A stretch of 64,000 nucleotides of DNA, from contig OZ242188.1 of the NCBI GenBank assembly GCA_965205785.1, positions 2,108,001-2,172,000 on the forward strand, in the 5' to 3' direction. This stretch comes from BJGV01 sp965205785 (GTDB lineage Bacteria; Pseudomonadota; Gammaproteobacteria; Burkholderiales; Nitrosomonadaceae). The notes under the pieces are model-generated. The model made no database searches and was not told the origin of the DNA. It worked only from the letters and a program-made list of their open reading frames with translations. Below, piece by piece: positions 35,994 to 44,954 of the stretch (positions within the stretch are counted from its first letter, which is position 1; every line of letters starts with the position of its first letter). Position numbers and translations under genes: made by a program.

Positions 35994-36806
35994 CTATCTC
36001 ATTTTACGTCGAATTGCCCACGCAAAAATACGATTGCCTAACAACCATCTGGCGATGACAGCAGTTTTAGAATCAGTAGGCAGTGCATGCCTTACGGGAG
36101 GAATAGATGTAGTAACTGCATGGAGTACTGCTTTTGCAATAATTTCCGGGCCTGGAGCCTTAGGCTCACTAGCCATAAGATGATGAAGACCAGCAAGAAG
36201 TTTTTTATAAACGGTTGGATGCTCAACAGTATTGAGCAATTCAAACTCCTTTGCAGCAAACTCAGTTTTAATCAGGCCGGGTGCAATAACTACAACGTTG
36301 ATTCCAAGTTCCAATACTTCACTACGCAGAGCTTCGGACAACGCCTCTATCGCATGCTTTGAAGCGGCATACCAACCAAAACCAGGAATTGCTATTCTGC
36401 CAAGTATCGAGGAAATATTGATAATCTTTCCTGACTTCTGTTCCCGCATATATGGTAATACTGCTTGCATGAAACAAGCATAGCCAAATACGTTAACCTC
36501 AAACTGCTGACGGGCCGCTTCCATTGAAACACTTTCAATTGCACCCAACTGTCCAAAACCTGCATTATTTACCAGTACGTCAATCCGGCCCTTTGTAAAT
36601 ATGATGTGTTCTACTGTAGCTCGTATTGCTTTGGCATTGGTAACATCAAGACAGATTGGTTCAATTTGATCAGATCGCAATTTTTCAAGCCTGTCCATGC
36701 GACGTGCCATGGCAAAAACGAAATATCCGCTCCTGGCAAGAAGCTCAGCTGTAGCTTTTCCAATACCACTGGATGCACCGGTAACTAATGCGATTTTCTG
36801 AGTCAT
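35994..36806 (-). CDS. SDR-family oxidoreductase
   Basis: About 270 residues from the ATG at 36806, which follows AAAGAGAAAAATT and begins the Rossmann strand (MTQKIALVTGASSGIG); the frame is open 23 codons further upstream. TGASSGIGKA, NNAG, SSILGR and YAASKHA (catalytic Tyr and Lys) are all present. The C-terminus has a basic, partly hydrophobic tail (ARWLLGNRIFAWAIRRKMR), seen in SDRs acting on lipid-like substrates. The divergent TetR-like gene starts 210 bases away. Confidence 0.88.
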   Translation of the reverse strand: MTQKIALVTGASSGIGKATAELLARSGYFVFAMARRMDRLEKLRSDQIEPICLDVTNAKAIRATVEHIIFTKGRIDVLVNNAGFGQLGAIESVSMEAARQQFEVNVFGYACFMQAVLPYMREQKSGKIINISSILGRIAIPGFGWYAASKHAIEALSEALRSEVLELGINVVVIAPGLIKTEFAAKEFELLNTVEHPTVYKKLLAGLHHLMASEPKAPGPEIIAKAVLHAVTTSIPPVRHALPTDSKTAVIARWLLGNRIFAWAIRRKMR

Positions 36807-37016
36807 AATTTTTCTCTTTAATGATTGGTGCTCGTTCAAGTCTATTCTAATGTTCATTAAGGTGCTGCCAGACAATCAGCACCTGAAGGTAGCTATTATA
36901 TATTGCCAGTGTTACTGTAAAATTAAACTAATCCTGTAATGTAGGTGATGAAATATTTCTTATAGAGATGAGTAGAGCCTAACCTGAGAGAGGTAATTTC
37001 ATTCAAGGAATAAGAC

Positions 37017-37685
37017 ATGGAAAACAGCGAGCAAAATAAGATTATTGATGCCGCTCTCGAGCTTGGAGAAAAACAATCATGGGAAGCTGTACGCCTCCAC
37101 GCTGTGGCTGAAGCAACAGGTATTTCACTTAATAAAGAGAGAATTTTTTTTCGTGAAAAAGAAGAAATAGTAGACGCATGGTTTGATCGCGCCGACAAAG
37201 CAATGCTTCAGGAAGCTGAAAAGCCTGATTTCCAGGTACTTGACTCACGACAGCGATTACATCGACTAATCATGACATGGCTTGCCACACTGGCTCCTTA
37301 TCGTAATGTTACGCGCCAAATGATTTTTGGCAAAATGGAACCGGGCCACTTACACGTTCAGATTCCGGGTCTCTTGCGAATTAGTCGGACGGTACAGTGG
37401 ATACGGGAAGCTGCTCAACGTGATGCCACCTATATACATCGCGCATTAGAGGAAACCGGACTTACTAGTATTTATCTTATGACTTTCTTTCACTGGATGA
37501 AAGACAATACACCGGAATCAGAAAGAACAAGTAATTTTCTTGACAAACTGCTAGGAGCAGGTAAAAAATTAGAGCAACTATTATGTGCCGGTGTTTCTAG
37601 CTCTACCGCAAAAAAAACAACAAATACCTTGCTTATTGAACAATCGAGTCCGACCCCGTATGAGAAACAAGCTAAAAAATTATAA
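37017..37685 (+). CDS. TetR/COQ9-like protein
   Basis: A 222-residue protein. The N-terminal 60 residues form a TetR-like helix-turn-helix (NKIIDAALELGEKQSWEAVRLHAVAEATGISLNKER split into helices). The C-terminal domain (TWLATLAPYRNVTRQMI, PGLLRISRTVQWIREAAQRDATYI) resembles proteins transcribed divergently from rpsU and the COQ9 family, which may bind lipids rather than act as plain repressors. It is divergent from the SDR gene and could regulate it. Function is inferred from fold only. Confidence 0.7.
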   Translation: MENSEQNKIIDAALELGEKQSWEAVRLHAVAEATGISLNKERIFFREKEEIVDAWFDRADKAMLQEAEKPDFQVLDSRQRLHRLIMTWLATLAPYRNVTRQMIFGKMEPGHLHVQIPGLLRISRTVQWIREAAQRDATYIHRALEETGLTSIYLMTFFHWMKDNTPESERTSNFLDKLLGAGKKLEQLLCAGVSSSTAKKTTNTLLIEQSSPTPYEKQAKKL

Positions 37686-37806
37686 AGCTGCCCTAGTGTA
37701 TTGGCGTAAAGATAAGACTCATAAATTATATGTCCCTACAAACTTTATTTTTCCATGCTCTCGGCCATTCAAGGACTAAATATAGTGTCTTAGAGCCCAA
37801 TTCCAA

Positions 37807-38859
37807 TTGGATACTCTTACTCATGCTTTAAGTGGAGCTTTACTTGCACGTGCTACTGCACCTGCGACACCACGCCCGGAACAGCTTAATATTCGTCTCC
37901 GTACAACGATAGGATTTTTATCTGCGGTATTTCCAGACAGTGATTTTATCTTACGCTTGGTAGATACACTCACTTATCTGAATTTCCACCAGGGAATAAC
38001 TCATTCAATTATCCTGTTACCTTTGTGGGCTCTGTTACTGTCGGCACTACTCTCATATTCCACACACCAACGTTATTCCTGGAAAGCATTTTTCGGCATT
38101 GTTTCGCTAGGAATTGCAATTCATATATTAGGTGACTTATTCACCGCGTATGGAACTATGTTGTTCGCTCCTTTTACATCGTTGCGTATATCCCTGCCAA
38201 TTATTTTTGTACTTGATCCTTATTTTTCTATAATTATTTTGGCAGGCCTTGTAGCTTCATTATTGTGGTCAAAACAACGCCAAATTGCCAAAATAACTTT
38301 AATAATTCTTGTGTGTTATGTGGGACTACAGGTGACATTACATCAGAAAGCAGTCAGGGTTGGTGAAGAATATGCAAAAAAGAACCGTTTAAATGGTGCA
38401 ATAAGTGAAGCTCTTCCACAACCAATATTACTATCCAACTGGAAGGTTATCGTAAGTCATAATAATAATTACCATGTATCCTTGATTAACTTAATTGATA
38501 GCCACAATTTCTTTCTATCTGCTCTACCGACAGGAGTATTAAGTACAATTATTACCTCTTATCAACCAGCATCCGAAGCAACATGGAAAACCCACTTACG
38601 TCTGACTGAGCCAGCATCTAAAAAAACCGTTGTGCATGAAGCCTGGAATCAAGCGGTATTCTCAGAATTTCGTCGCTTTGCACGATATCCGACACTCGAC
38701 CATGTTGAAACCAATGAGAACAAAGTGTGTATCTGGTTTGCTGATCTAAGATTTACATTGCCAGGGATTGCCCCTTCCTTCCGCTATGGTCTTTGCCGTT
38801 CTAAAATTTCAGAACAGTGGATACTTGAACAAAAACATGGAGACTTTTATTTAGATTGA
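37807..38859 (+). CDS. Membrane-bound metal-dependent hydrolase (YdjM/DUF457 type)
   Basis: A 350-residue protein starting at TTG with MDTLTHALSGALLARAT, the conserved N-terminus of this family (His in a metal site). Five or so membrane segments occupy residues 35-190, with HQGITHSIILLP and HILGDLFTAYGT supplying further His and Asp residues. A soluble C-terminal domain of about 150 residues follows. The TTG start is chosen because the family sequence begins exactly there and no ATG is close. It is downstream of the TetR-like gene in the same direction. Confidence 0.8.
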   Translation: MDTLTHALSGALLARATAPATPRPEQLNIRLRTTIGFLSAVFPDSDFILRLVDTLTYLNFHQGITHSIILLPLWALLLSALLSYSTHQRYSWKAFFGIVSLGIAIHILGDLFTAYGTMLFAPFTSLRISLPIIFVLDPYFSIIILAGLVASLLWSKQRQIAKITLIILVCYVGLQVTLHQKAVRVGEEYAKKNRLNGAISEALPQPILLSNWKVIVSHNNNYHVSLINLIDSHNFFLSALPTGVLSTIITSYQPASEATWKTHLRLTEPASKKTVVHEAWNQAVFSEFRRFARYPTLDHVETNENKVCIWFADLRFTLPGIAPSFRYGLCRSKISEQWILEQKHGDFYLD

Positions 38860-38870
38860 TTTGAACTAAG

Positions 38871-39030
38871 ACAGCGAGAATCGGACAGCAGGCTGTATCC
38901 CATACTTCAAGCCGATCTACATTTTTTATATTTTCAAGATACCAACAAATAAATCATCAAATTTACTGGATGTTATTTAACAGCTATATATGTGACCATC
39001 GGTTTTTGGCACAAAACAGACATTCATATA
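38871..39030 (+). repeat. ssrA-linked repeat copy
   Basis: A degenerate core (AGCGAGAATCGGA) leads into CTTCAAGCCGATCTAC, TTCAAGATACCAACA and ATCAAATTTACTGGATG. The hairpin at 38987-39030 is well kept: TATATGTGACC, TTTTTGGCACAAAA, CAGACATTCATATA. Confidence 0.8.
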
Positions 39031-39053
39031 AAACATTGGAATTAAATGATATG

Positions 39054-39413
39054 TCAAAAATGATTATCATGCTCATATTTCTCATCTTGTCCTTTCGGAA
39101 CACCTTTGAAGCCACGAACAATGTATCCCATTGCACAAGTGAACCCCCAGATAAATAGTAGAAACCCAACAACTGCCAGGAATGCCCCGCCATCAATTTC
39201 ATCCAGTAGATATGATGTGTATTTTTGATTTTTTAATTCTCCATAGCTACCACAAAGGATAGAACTATTGGTTACTTGATCTGGTGAAGTAAGAGTTATG
39301 CATTCATGTTTATATATCCAATGTGCATAACCGAACAAAATACAAATCCAACCAATAATCCATATTGCAGCTACTATTTTTGCAATTCGTCTTGATCCTT
39401 CAAAAATATTCAT
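39054..39413 (-). CDS. Small membrane protein, two helices
   Basis: A 119-residue protein with membrane segments at about residues 10-33 and 76-99 and a loop holding two cysteines (HECITL and SILCGSYGEL), possibly disulfide-bonded outside the membrane. The C-terminus is charged and His-rich. No family recognised. It lies between two repeat copies. Confidence 0.5.
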   Translation of the reverse strand: MNIFEGSRRIAKIVAAIWIIGWICILFGYAHWIYKHECITLTSPDQVTNSSILCGSYGELKNQKYTSYLLDEIDGGAFLAVVGFLLFIWGFTCAMGYIVRGFKGVPKGQDEKYEHDNHF

Positions 39414-39551
39414 AATTACTTTAACTAAGGTTAATTATCGCTCTATCTGACTTTATTCTTGTTCCATCTTTGAATAAGGCTGTTACATCAGGGTCTCTTA
39501 AACATAATTAAGTGATGTATCGCAAGCCTTTCGTATACCAGTTACAACACA

Positions 39552-39989
39552 CTACTCCACATAGTTCCTTAATCCACGCAACAATTCTTGCATACCTTTG
39601 CGGTACTGTGAGCGCACCATAATCGTATCAAGGATACCCCCAAGCAAACCAAATTTAAGCTGATATTTGGGCGAAACTCTAACAAGTGTTTTGTCCCCTT
39701 GAAGCTCAACTGTAAACCGTATTTCTGCTTCCTTGAAAGGAAGATTCGTTTCATTGATACGCATAGTTAGCCTGTGAGGCTTTTCAAATTCGATGACTTC
39801 CTCATTTAGATAGTTCTTGCCCCCTAAATTACAATGTCTGCACGAACCTACACAAACCTCTCCGTGTGTTGTCAGCCTGGACCGAACGACCCCAGGATTC
39901 CATAGATAAATATTTCTAATGTCTGCCAGGACATTCCAAACCTTATCTTGCGACGCCGATACAATAATTTGCTCTTCAAACTCACCCAT
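39552..39989 (-). CDS. SRPBCC-family (START-like) lipid/ligand-binding protein
   Basis: A 145-residue protein with the START-like pattern: an N-terminal strand (EEQIIVSASQDKVWNVLADIRNIYLWNPGV), a GEVCVGSCRHC-type hairpin with three cysteines, a NEEVIEFEKPHRLTM strand, and a long C-terminal helix (QYRKGMQELLRGLRNYV). These proteins bind hydrophobic ligands in a cavity. The ligand here is unknown. Confidence 0.75.
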   Translation of the reverse strand: MGEFEEQIIVSASQDKVWNVLADIRNIYLWNPGVVRSRLTTHGEVCVGSCRHCNLGGKNYLNEEVIEFEKPHRLTMRINETNLPFKEAEIRFTVELQGDKTLVRVSPKYQLKFGLLGGILDTIMVRSQYRKGMQELLRGLRNYVE

Positions 39990-40234
39990 ACTTCATTTCT
40001 TACTTATCAATATGTTAGTGATAGCAGATAAATCTAACACGATTGAAATCTATAGATATGTGATTTATTACCCTTTTTGTGGTTATTTTTTTCAGCAAAT
40101 ATTCCATGACAAAATTAAATCGACTAGTTGGGGCACGCCTAGCCTAGAATTTATTCCATCCCCGTGTAGCAGGTACCATCTCCCCTACGCTCCCCTTATT
40201 TTTTCAACGTAAAATGATTTCCCAGAAAAAAATT

Positions 40235-40270
40235 GACGAGTGTCAGTTTCTGGCACAAAGCAGGTTAATG
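40235..40270 (+). repeat. Hairpin copy of the ssrA-linked repeat
   Basis: GACGAGTGTCAG, TTTCTGGCACAAAG and CAGGTTAATG keep the centre but not the right arm. It is one of several repeat pieces in the 1-kb gene-free stretch 39990-41010, which otherwise holds no recognisable gene. Confidence 0.55.
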
Positions 40271-40410
40271 TATGATCCTGCTTCCTTTATGATAAGAATC
40301 AAGAACAAAAAGCGTATTCAGGACAAATACACTGCTTGAAACTAAAACAGCCAAACCGATGAAATAGCTTGGCTGCATATTCGTCTCTGATAGCTTTTGG
40401 AAACCCTTAG

Positions 40411-40605
40411 TTTGGTGGGGCGGCAGGAACCGTACTCAGACCAATTAATATCTTATTAATCAAGGTGCTGGATAAAAACTAACCGCCTATATTTCTTTGA
40501 GATACCCCCATCCCTACTCCCAGAATCATTGGCTGTTACCGGATCATATTGGAAGCTAAATGAGATCAACTGCTTTGTGCAACAAACAGTCATTCGTGAC
40601 TGGGT
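40411..40605 (+). repeat. ssrA-linked core with variant spacer
   Basis: TTTGGTGGGGCGGCAGGAAC at 40411-40430 reads on the other strand as the end of a tRNA-like gene, including CCACCA. The spacer differs from the main type: CTTTGAGATACCCCCATCC and ATTGGAAGCTAAAT at 40493-40562, shared with the copy at 43512. A worn hairpin lies further right at 40741-40775. Confidence 0.7.
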
Positions 40606-40740
40606 TGTTCCTAAAAACAGTTATTTCTGACAAGCTATTTTCCTAAAACACATAATCACATATATCAATAAGTAAATATGTGATATTTATCGCTGAATTA
40701 ATTTATTTATTTGTGTAAGTTGCTGAAGTGTAAATAAGTG

Positions 40741-40775
40741 TAAATATTCGCTTCTAGCACAAAACAGACATTTAT
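40741..40775 (+). repeat. Hairpin copy of the ssrA-linked repeat
   Basis: TAAATATTCGCTT and AACAGACATTTA form the arms around a CTAGCACAA centre. Confidence 0.65.
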
Positions 40776-41010
40776 TAATGGCCACATTCGACCCAAAGCG
40801 ATTCTTCGCTTATCTTCAATATCAGTTTCAATTACGTCTAAATCAATCTTCATATTGAAGAATAGAGCTATTTTTACCCCTTATTTCGAGCATTCAATTA
40901 ATTCTTTTTAGAATATTTTAAAAAGGATCTAACATACTTTGCATAGAATTCGCTTAAAATCTGATAGTAATCTCGCTATTAGAAGATGAGTACTAGTGGA
41001 GAAAAGTGCA

Positions 41011-41415
41011 ATGAACAGAATCTCCCAGTCAATATCAGCATCCCTAAATACATTTTTCTGTGTGAGTAATACTAGAAAACCGATTCAAAGTTTTAAGACA
41101 CTTATAACTTCTCTTTGTCTGATCTCGTGGTTTGTTGTTATCAGTGCAGGTCAATTGCATGCCGGGGAGCTTATTATTTTAGATAATTATCAATTGGAAA
41201 TAATAAAAAGTAGTGTCTCAAATTACGGAATTGAGCAAGAAAATAGTGAAGCAGTAGATAGAGGAAAGATAGTAGAAAGAGGGGAGGAAGTTGAAATTGA
41301 TACCCAAATTATTGGTCCTGATCGCAATATTGATAGTTTCAAAATAAAGAAAATTAAAGTAAAACGTGAGATTAAAGATCCAGAAGATAGCACTTTTATA
41401 GAATATCAGTTCTAG
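41011..41415 (+). CDS. Small exported protein
   Basis: About 134 residues from the ATG at 41011, which has TGGAG upstream; a GTG five codons earlier is the alternative. An unusually long N-terminal region precedes the hydrophobic segment (FKTLITSLCLISWFVVISAGQLHA), which looks like a signal peptide with possible cleavage after LHA. The mature part is short, acidic and strand-rich, with EVEIDTQIIGPDRN and KIKKIKVKREI. No family recognised. Confidence 0.5.
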   Translation: MNRISQSISASLNTFFCVSNTRKPIQSFKTLITSLCLISWFVVISAGQLHAGELIILDNYQLEIIKSSVSNYGIEQENSEAVDRGKIVERGEEVEIDTQIIGPDRNIDSFKIKKIKVKREIKDPEDSTFIEYQF

Positions 41416-41507
41416 AGGCTACTGAGTTTCTGCTATTAGAAAATAGCTTGTAAGGAATTTGTGAGCGCTTACTGAATGTTGGTACACTTTATGAAAAGGA
41501 TATAACA

Positions 41508-41888
41508 ATGTTTTCTAAAACGGGAATGATAAAAAAACAACGTATTGTTGGTCTAGTTACCTGCATAACAAGCCTTATATTCTTATCTAGTTGTGCTAGT
41601 TTCCATGTCACAATTCCTGACTCTGACCCGATTCAGTTAGCGCATCAAAAAGATATCTATGTTGAAAAAAATATGCATGCATTCTTATGGGGATTAATGC
41701 TTGATCCGCAATTATTCTCGGCAGAATGTGAGGAACAGGGCATTAATGATGTTGTGATCGACCATAACCTGGCACATAGTTTTGCCGGTGTTTTTAGCCT
41801 GGGTTTATGGATGCCAACGAAAGTGCGTTTCCGCTGCAAGGCGCCCCCTATGACCCCAGCTGTTTTCCCAGAACCGCAAAACAATTAA
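41508..41888 (+). CDS. Small lipoprotein, Bor-like pattern
   Basis: A 126-residue protein with a lipoprotein signal (SLIFLSSCASF, lipobox Cys). The mature part, HAFLWGLMLDPQ, a cysteine in FSAECEEQG, a short DVVIDHNLAHSFAGVFSLGLWMPTKVRFRC strand pattern and a second cysteine, resembles the Bor/Iss-type outer-membrane lipoprotein layout. The two Cys probably form a disulfide. The following FAD-oxidase gene begins 45 bases later. Confidence 0.6.
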   Translation: MFSKTGMIKKQRIVGLVTCITSLIFLSSCASFHVTIPDSDPIQLAHQKDIYVEKNMHAFLWGLMLDPQLFSAECEEQGINDVVIDHNLAHSFAGVFSLGLWMPTKVRFRCKAPPMTPAVFPEPQNN

Positions 41889-41933
41889 CTCAACTTCTCA
41901 GGTTATTTCATAACTGGATGATAGGATACGATA

Positions 41934-43496
41934 ATGACTAACCAGCGTAGATTCTTTAGATCAAAAAACACTCCAGAAAAGGGTCGTCATGAGTCTTATC
42001 ATCAGATCTTAGATGGAGAATATGGCTTTCGCCCGGATTCAAGCGGATTACAACCTTTAGAGACATACAATAATGTAACCAAGGAACTCCAAAAAATCAT
42101 TCAGTTTTGTCTGCAGAATAATAAATCACTCCGTGCGCGTGGAAGCCTGTGGTCACTCAGTACCGCCGCAGTAACTGATGGACGATTAATTGACACTAAG
42201 GCGCTTCGGCTTGGATTTGAAATGCCCCAAATACTTGTCAATCCAGTATATACAGGTAATGCAAAAAAACTTCGTTTTGTTGAATGCGGGGCTTCAGTTG
42301 CTGCGCTCAATGATTATCTTTTTTCTGATGGCCTATCCATAAAAGGTTGTGGCTCGAACAATGGTCAGACCATTGCGGGCGCCTTGTCAACCGGTACGCA
42401 TGGCAGTGCTTATAAGTTTGGTTCGATGCAGGAAATGGTTGTTGGTCTACATCTCATTACGGGTCCAAATAAACATGTCTATCTGGAACGACATTCCTTA
42501 CCGGTTATGCAACCCGGTTTTGCCCAAAGTATTGGCGCAGAATTTATACAAGATGACACAATGTTTAACGCGGCATTGGTGAGTTTTGGCTCTTTCGGTA
42601 TTATCCATGGCATCATGATTGAAACGCGATCATTGTTTGCACTCAATGCAGTTCGTTTCAGACGCCCATATGATGACACCCTAAAAACAGCCATCAAAAC
42701 TAGTGATCCAACATTAATTTCCCTGCCACCAGAAGCCCATACCGTAAACGTTGATCAGCCCTACCACTTTGAAGTCTTTTTGAATCCTAATGAGGGGACT
42801 CCGCCAAATGAGGCCATTGTGCTATTGATGTATGAAACACCCTATGATGCGGCGACTTATGTGCCTCCGCAATGGAATGGAGGTGAATCCGGTATGGGTG
42901 CTTCAGGGCTAAATATAATGGGGGCAATCGTAGCAAATATTCCAAGTCCGCTCAATCAACTTGCAGTACCATTCCTAAATAGTCAGGTTAATGATGAATT
43001 TGCGCCCTATAGTAAACAAGCGATAATTCGCGACCTGTTCCGCGGTGAAAAAACCCAGGGAAAAACCCTTGCCTGCGGTATTGGAATGTCGATTGACAAT
43101 GCGATTGAAGCAATGGACATTGTTTTTAATACGTATAAAAATAACAACAATGTTTTGCCAATAATACTCTCATTTCGTTTTGTCAAAGGAACACAAGCGT
43201 TACTTGGATTTACGCACTTTGATCAAACTGCCGTTCTAGAAATAGATTCTCTCAATACAACTAAAACACGTGAATTCTTAGACCAAGTTTGGCAGGCACT
43301 TGATTCAGCAAACATCCCCTTTACCCTTCATTGGGGTAAGTTTAATGCCTATCTAACCTCCAGTCGTGTACGTGAACGCTTTGGTAACAACATTGTAGAC
43401 CAATGGATAGCTAGTCGGCATCAATTGCTGGGCGATACAAATTTACGGAAATTGTTTAATAATTCGTTCATGACCCGACTAGGACTCGCAAGCTAA
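41934..43496 (+). CDS. FAD-linked oxidase (VAO/PCMH family)
   Basis: A 520-residue flavoenzyme with the FAD-binding PCMH domain at residues 60-230: RGSLWSLSTAAVTDGRLIDT, then VECGASVAALNDYL, GSNNGQTIAGALSTGTHGSA (cofactor loop) and MVVGLHLITG. The C-terminal half is the substrate-binding domain (HWGKFNAYLTS near the end, as in aldonolactone oxidases). There is no signal peptide. It may oxidise a sugar lactone or alcohol; the substrate is unknown. With the lipoprotein and exported protein before it, it forms the cargo of the module between the cores at 40411 and 43512. Confidence 0.85.
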   Translation: MTNQRRFFRSKNTPEKGRHESYHQILDGEYGFRPDSSGLQPLETYNNVTKELQKIIQFCLQNNKSLRARGSLWSLSTAAVTDGRLIDTKALRLGFEMPQILVNPVYTGNAKKLRFVECGASVAALNDYLFSDGLSIKGCGSNNGQTIAGALSTGTHGSAYKFGSMQEMVVGLHLITGPNKHVYLERHSLPVMQPGFAQSIGAEFIQDDTMFNAALVSFGSFGIIHGIMIETRSLFALNAVRFRRPYDDTLKTAIKTSDPTLISLPPEAHTVNVDQPYHFEVFLNPNEGTPPNEAIVLLMYETPYDAATYVPPQWNGGESGMGASGLNIMGAIVANIPSPLNQLAVPFLNSQVNDEFAPYSKQAIIRDLFRGEKTQGKTLACGIGMSIDNAIEAMDIVFNTYKNNNNVLPIILSFRFVKGTQALLGFTHFDQTAVLEIDSLNTTKTREFLDQVWQALDSANIPFTLHWGKFNAYLTSSRVRERFGNNIVDQWIASRHQLLGDTNLRKLFNNSFMTRLGLAS

Positions 43497-43511
43497 TCAA
43501 GAAAATAGATT

Positions 43512-43660
43512 TTTGGCGGCGGGAATCGAACTTAAATCCATTAACTCCCTATTAGTCATTCTATTAGATAAGAATTAGCTGTCTAAATTTCCTTGAGACA
43601 CCCTCATCTCTACACCCAAAATAGCTGGCTGTTACAAGATGTTATTGGAAGCCAAATACA
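43512..43660 (+). repeat. ssrA-linked core with variant spacer
   Basis: The core TTTGGCGGCGGGAATCGAA is followed at 43577-43660 by the variant spacer (CTTGAGACACCCTCATC and GGCTGTTACAAGATG), matching the copy at 40493-40562. The hairpin lies beyond a small lipoprotein gene, at 43918. Confidence 0.8.
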
Positions 43661-43665
43661 ATAAT

Positions 43666-43875
43666 TTATTTTTTTATTAGAGAATAACCTTTAGAGGACA
43701 TGCATAAATTAAATAGGTTTCTCGTTCCCCACCCACCCTCACTAGCCTTTTTTTCGCATGTAAATCTGTCTCTTTTGTAGTCGCTCTGAACAGCGCCATC
43801 CTTATACCAAACCTTTGGCGCACATCCAACAAGCAGAATCAATGATGTAATTGCACACACCAGGTAGTTCTTCAT
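43666..43875 (-). CDS. Small lipoprotein
   Basis: About 69 residues from the ATG at 43875 (MKNYLVCAITSLILLVGCAPK), a lipoprotein signal with lipobox Cys; the frame is open upstream to 44043, but that part runs through repeat DNA and lacks protein character. The mature part is short, with two cysteines (FTCEKK and NLCMSSKGY) and a basic end. Similar small lipoproteins occur on genomic islands. The gene lies between the spacer and the hairpin of one repeat copy. Confidence 0.6.
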   Translation of the reverse strand: MKNYLVCAITSLILLVGCAPKVWYKDGAVQSDYKRDRFTCEKKASEGGWGTRNLFNLCMSSKGYSLIKK

Positions 43876-43917
43876 CTTACTATTTGTCTTAAATAGAAGG
43901 TATGCTATTAAACTGCT

Positions 43918-43958
43918 ATAGATGTGAATGTCCACTTTTGGTATAAAGCAAACGTTCA
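43918..43958 (+). repeat. Hairpin copy of the ssrA-linked repeat
   Basis: GATGTGAATGTCCAC, TTTTGGTATAAAG and CAAACGTTCAGACAC, preceded by AACTGCTATA as in other copies. The 330 bases from here to 44292 contain no recognised gene. Confidence 0.7.
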
Positions 43959-44292
43959 GACACGTTATTTTTGAGAGCGGTTCTTTCGGTTTTTCCCTAA
44001 CTAATCGACCCCCATGAGTAACCTGATCACCAGATCTTAGCATTTTGATCAGATAGCGATAATCGGGTAAAAAGGTTAGAATAAAAACTATTACGAGATA
44101 TTTAGCCCTTTCCCACCTAACATTACAAAACCAAAAGCCAATTAGCTCGAAATCCTACTATTTTTCAGGCTGTACAGGATTTTAACATTAGCAGACAAAC
44201 AATTATGAGGTTTAGAGATAGCTAATGAAATTTTGGGTGGTTCGGACTTAAACCTCCAACAAGCTGAAAACATCATATAAAACGGAGTTGCA

Positions 44293-44733
44293 ATGATTCG
44301 ATTCATTCTCACAACTGCATTTTTCTTAGTCGTAGGTATTTTAGGCTACAATTATTTTTTTGGTACAGTTCAGGAAAAGGAACAAGCAAAAGAAATTTTC
44401 AGCAAAGGAGCCGAAGTTATAGGTTCTAGTGCAAGCCTTTTAAAATCTGAATACAAAAAATATGGAGACGGAAAGTATGACGGAGCACTTGATAATATTA
44501 GTACTGTTTTAGATAAACGAAAAGAAAATGATGGGAAATTACTTGAAGAAATTGATAACTGGGAGAAAAAGAAAAATGATTGGGAGCAAAAGAAACTAAG
44601 CCTTCAAAAATTGTTAGATGCCGATTCGCATTCTATTAATGAAGGAAAGCTTAAAAAAGCCTTTACTGCACTAGAAGAAGAAAGGGAAACTTTGGAGAAA
44701 GAAGGAATACAACTAAAAGAGAAAACGGATTAA
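44293..44733 (+). CDS. Membrane-anchored coiled-coil protein
   Basis: A 146-residue protein with one N-terminal membrane helix (IRFILTTAFFLVVGILGYNYFF) and a long, highly charged helical domain (many Lys and Glu with heptad-spaced Leu). No family recognised. The most likely form is a single-pass protein with a coiled coil in the periplasm or cytoplasm. It has a GGAG-type ribosome-binding site (ACGGAG). Confidence 0.55.
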   Translation: MIRFILTTAFFLVVGILGYNYFFGTVQEKEQAKEIFSKGAEVIGSSASLLKSEYKKYGDGKYDGALDNISTVLDKRKENDGKLLEEIDNWEKKKNDWEQKKLSLQKLLDADSHSINEGKLKKAFTALEEERETLEKEGIQLKEKTD

Positions 44734-44861
44734 TTATGATCCTATGTTGGGCAATTCCAACTAAGGAACGCATAACATTAAATTACCCCAGCCATTCATT
44801 CGATAGGTTAAGTCTGTGCACCCCCTTGCTTCGCTCTACTTGCCACAATGACCAGTATTAC

Positions 44862-44898
44862 TTGAATGTCTGCTTTTGGCACAAAGCCGAACATCAGG
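44862..44898 (+). repeat. Hairpin copy of the ssrA-linked repeat
   Basis: TTGAATGTCTGC, TTTTGGCACAAAG and CCGAACATCAGG. The left arm and centre equal the family consensus; the right arm has drifted. Confidence 0.7.
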
Positions 44899-44914
44899 AA
44901 TATTTGATTACATA

Positions 44915-44938
44915 AGGGGCGCTCTTTAGTGCGCCCCT
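44915..44938. terminator. Hairpin terminator after the methyltransferase gene
   Basis: AGGGGCGC and GCGCCCCT form a perfect 8-bp stem with an eight-base loop, 16 bases past the minus-strand stop. A T-tract is weak, so termination strength is uncertain. Confidence 0.65.
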
Positions 44939-44954
44939 GCCTGCTTTGGCTTGG

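Noticed and set aside
44228..44262. Possible further ssrA-like core (GGGTGGTTCGGAC)
   Set aside because: Resemblance is limited to a few bases of tRNA-like sequence, with no spacer or hairpin after it.
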